Assembly: GCA_022843905.1 (NCBI GenBank)
Contig: JALHMT010000009.1
Span: 62,001 to 126,000, forward strand
DNA: 64,000 nucleotides
Direction: 5' to 3'
Source of the DNA: Rubrivivax sp.
Lineage (GTDB): Bacteria; Pseudomonadota; Gammaproteobacteria; Burkholderiales; Burkholderiaceae_C
The translations under genes and the position numbers were made by a program. Below are positions 63,808 to 64,000 of the stretch, one piece after another. Positions within the stretch are counted from its first letter, which is position 1, and the number at the start of each line of letters is the position of its first letter. Below the pieces are notes generated by a model. It was given only the letters and a program-made list of their open reading frames with translations. It did no database searches and was not told the DNA's origin.

Positions 63808-64000
63808 ATGACACCTTCGTCCGCAGCCGCGGCTGACCCGACTGCCGCCGCCAAGCATGCGGCGGGCGCGCCCGATGCGCCGGCCGGCGAGCACAGCGAC
63901 GATGCCGTCGTCGCTGTCGTCTCGCTGTATGCCAAGCACAAGAAGATCTACGCACGGGCGGTGAGCGGCTGGTTCGCCCACTGGCGATGGGGGCTGGTGT
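63808..64000 (+). CDS. ccoG: CcoG-like (FixG/RdxA) protein, 5' part only
   Basis: ...VAVVSLYAKHKKIYARAVSGWFAHWRWGLV, typical N-terminus directly after ccoP; truncated by window. Confidence 0.75.
   Translation, partial: MTPSSAAAADPTAAAKHAAGAPDAPAGEHSDDAVVAVVSLYAKHKKIYARAVSGWFAHWRWGLV

Overview
This GC-rich window looks like ordinary chromosome from a Burkholderiales betaproteobacterium (Rubrivivax/Leptothrix-like; inferred from gene content and synteny, not searched). It is densely coding and I see no rRNA, CRISPR array, prophage or transposase. Main blocks: aceA; a GntR/ABC exporter operon; tsaD; a small heat-shock gene; rpsO-pnp; tpiA-secG-tRNA-Leu(GAG)-nuoABCDEFGHIJKLMN; a NUDIX/DUF1178/FAD-oxidase/DUF2069/YihY block; ribD; a protocatechuate 4,5-cleavage (lig/pmd) operon with a divergent LysR gene; adk-kdsB-Trm112-lpxK-exbD-exbB; xseA-sodB; a TctDE-like two-component system; and ccoI-ccoS-ccoNOQP-ccoG (3' end cut). 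The most interesting signal is non-coding. On the minus strand between the GNAT fusion gene and tsaD there is a full-consensus sigma-54 -24/-12 promoter (TTGGCAC-N5-TTGCT). About 90 nt downstream is a textbook intrinsic terminator (11-bp stem, 4-nt loop, T7). Between them lies a hairpin that exposes an anti-Shine-Dalgarno loop (UAUCUCCUC). This predicts a sigma-54-dependent small RNA divergent from tsaD. Other regulatory candidates are a 16-bp palindrome and IclR-like sites before aceA, an FNR box inside ccoS, an LTTR box before the lig operon, a 16-bp palindrome before the SDR gene, a sigma-32 promoter for hsp20, a DnaA-box/palindrome cluster before xseA, and a dispersed GC-rich repeat present inside the nuo operon and as a tandem pair elsewhere.
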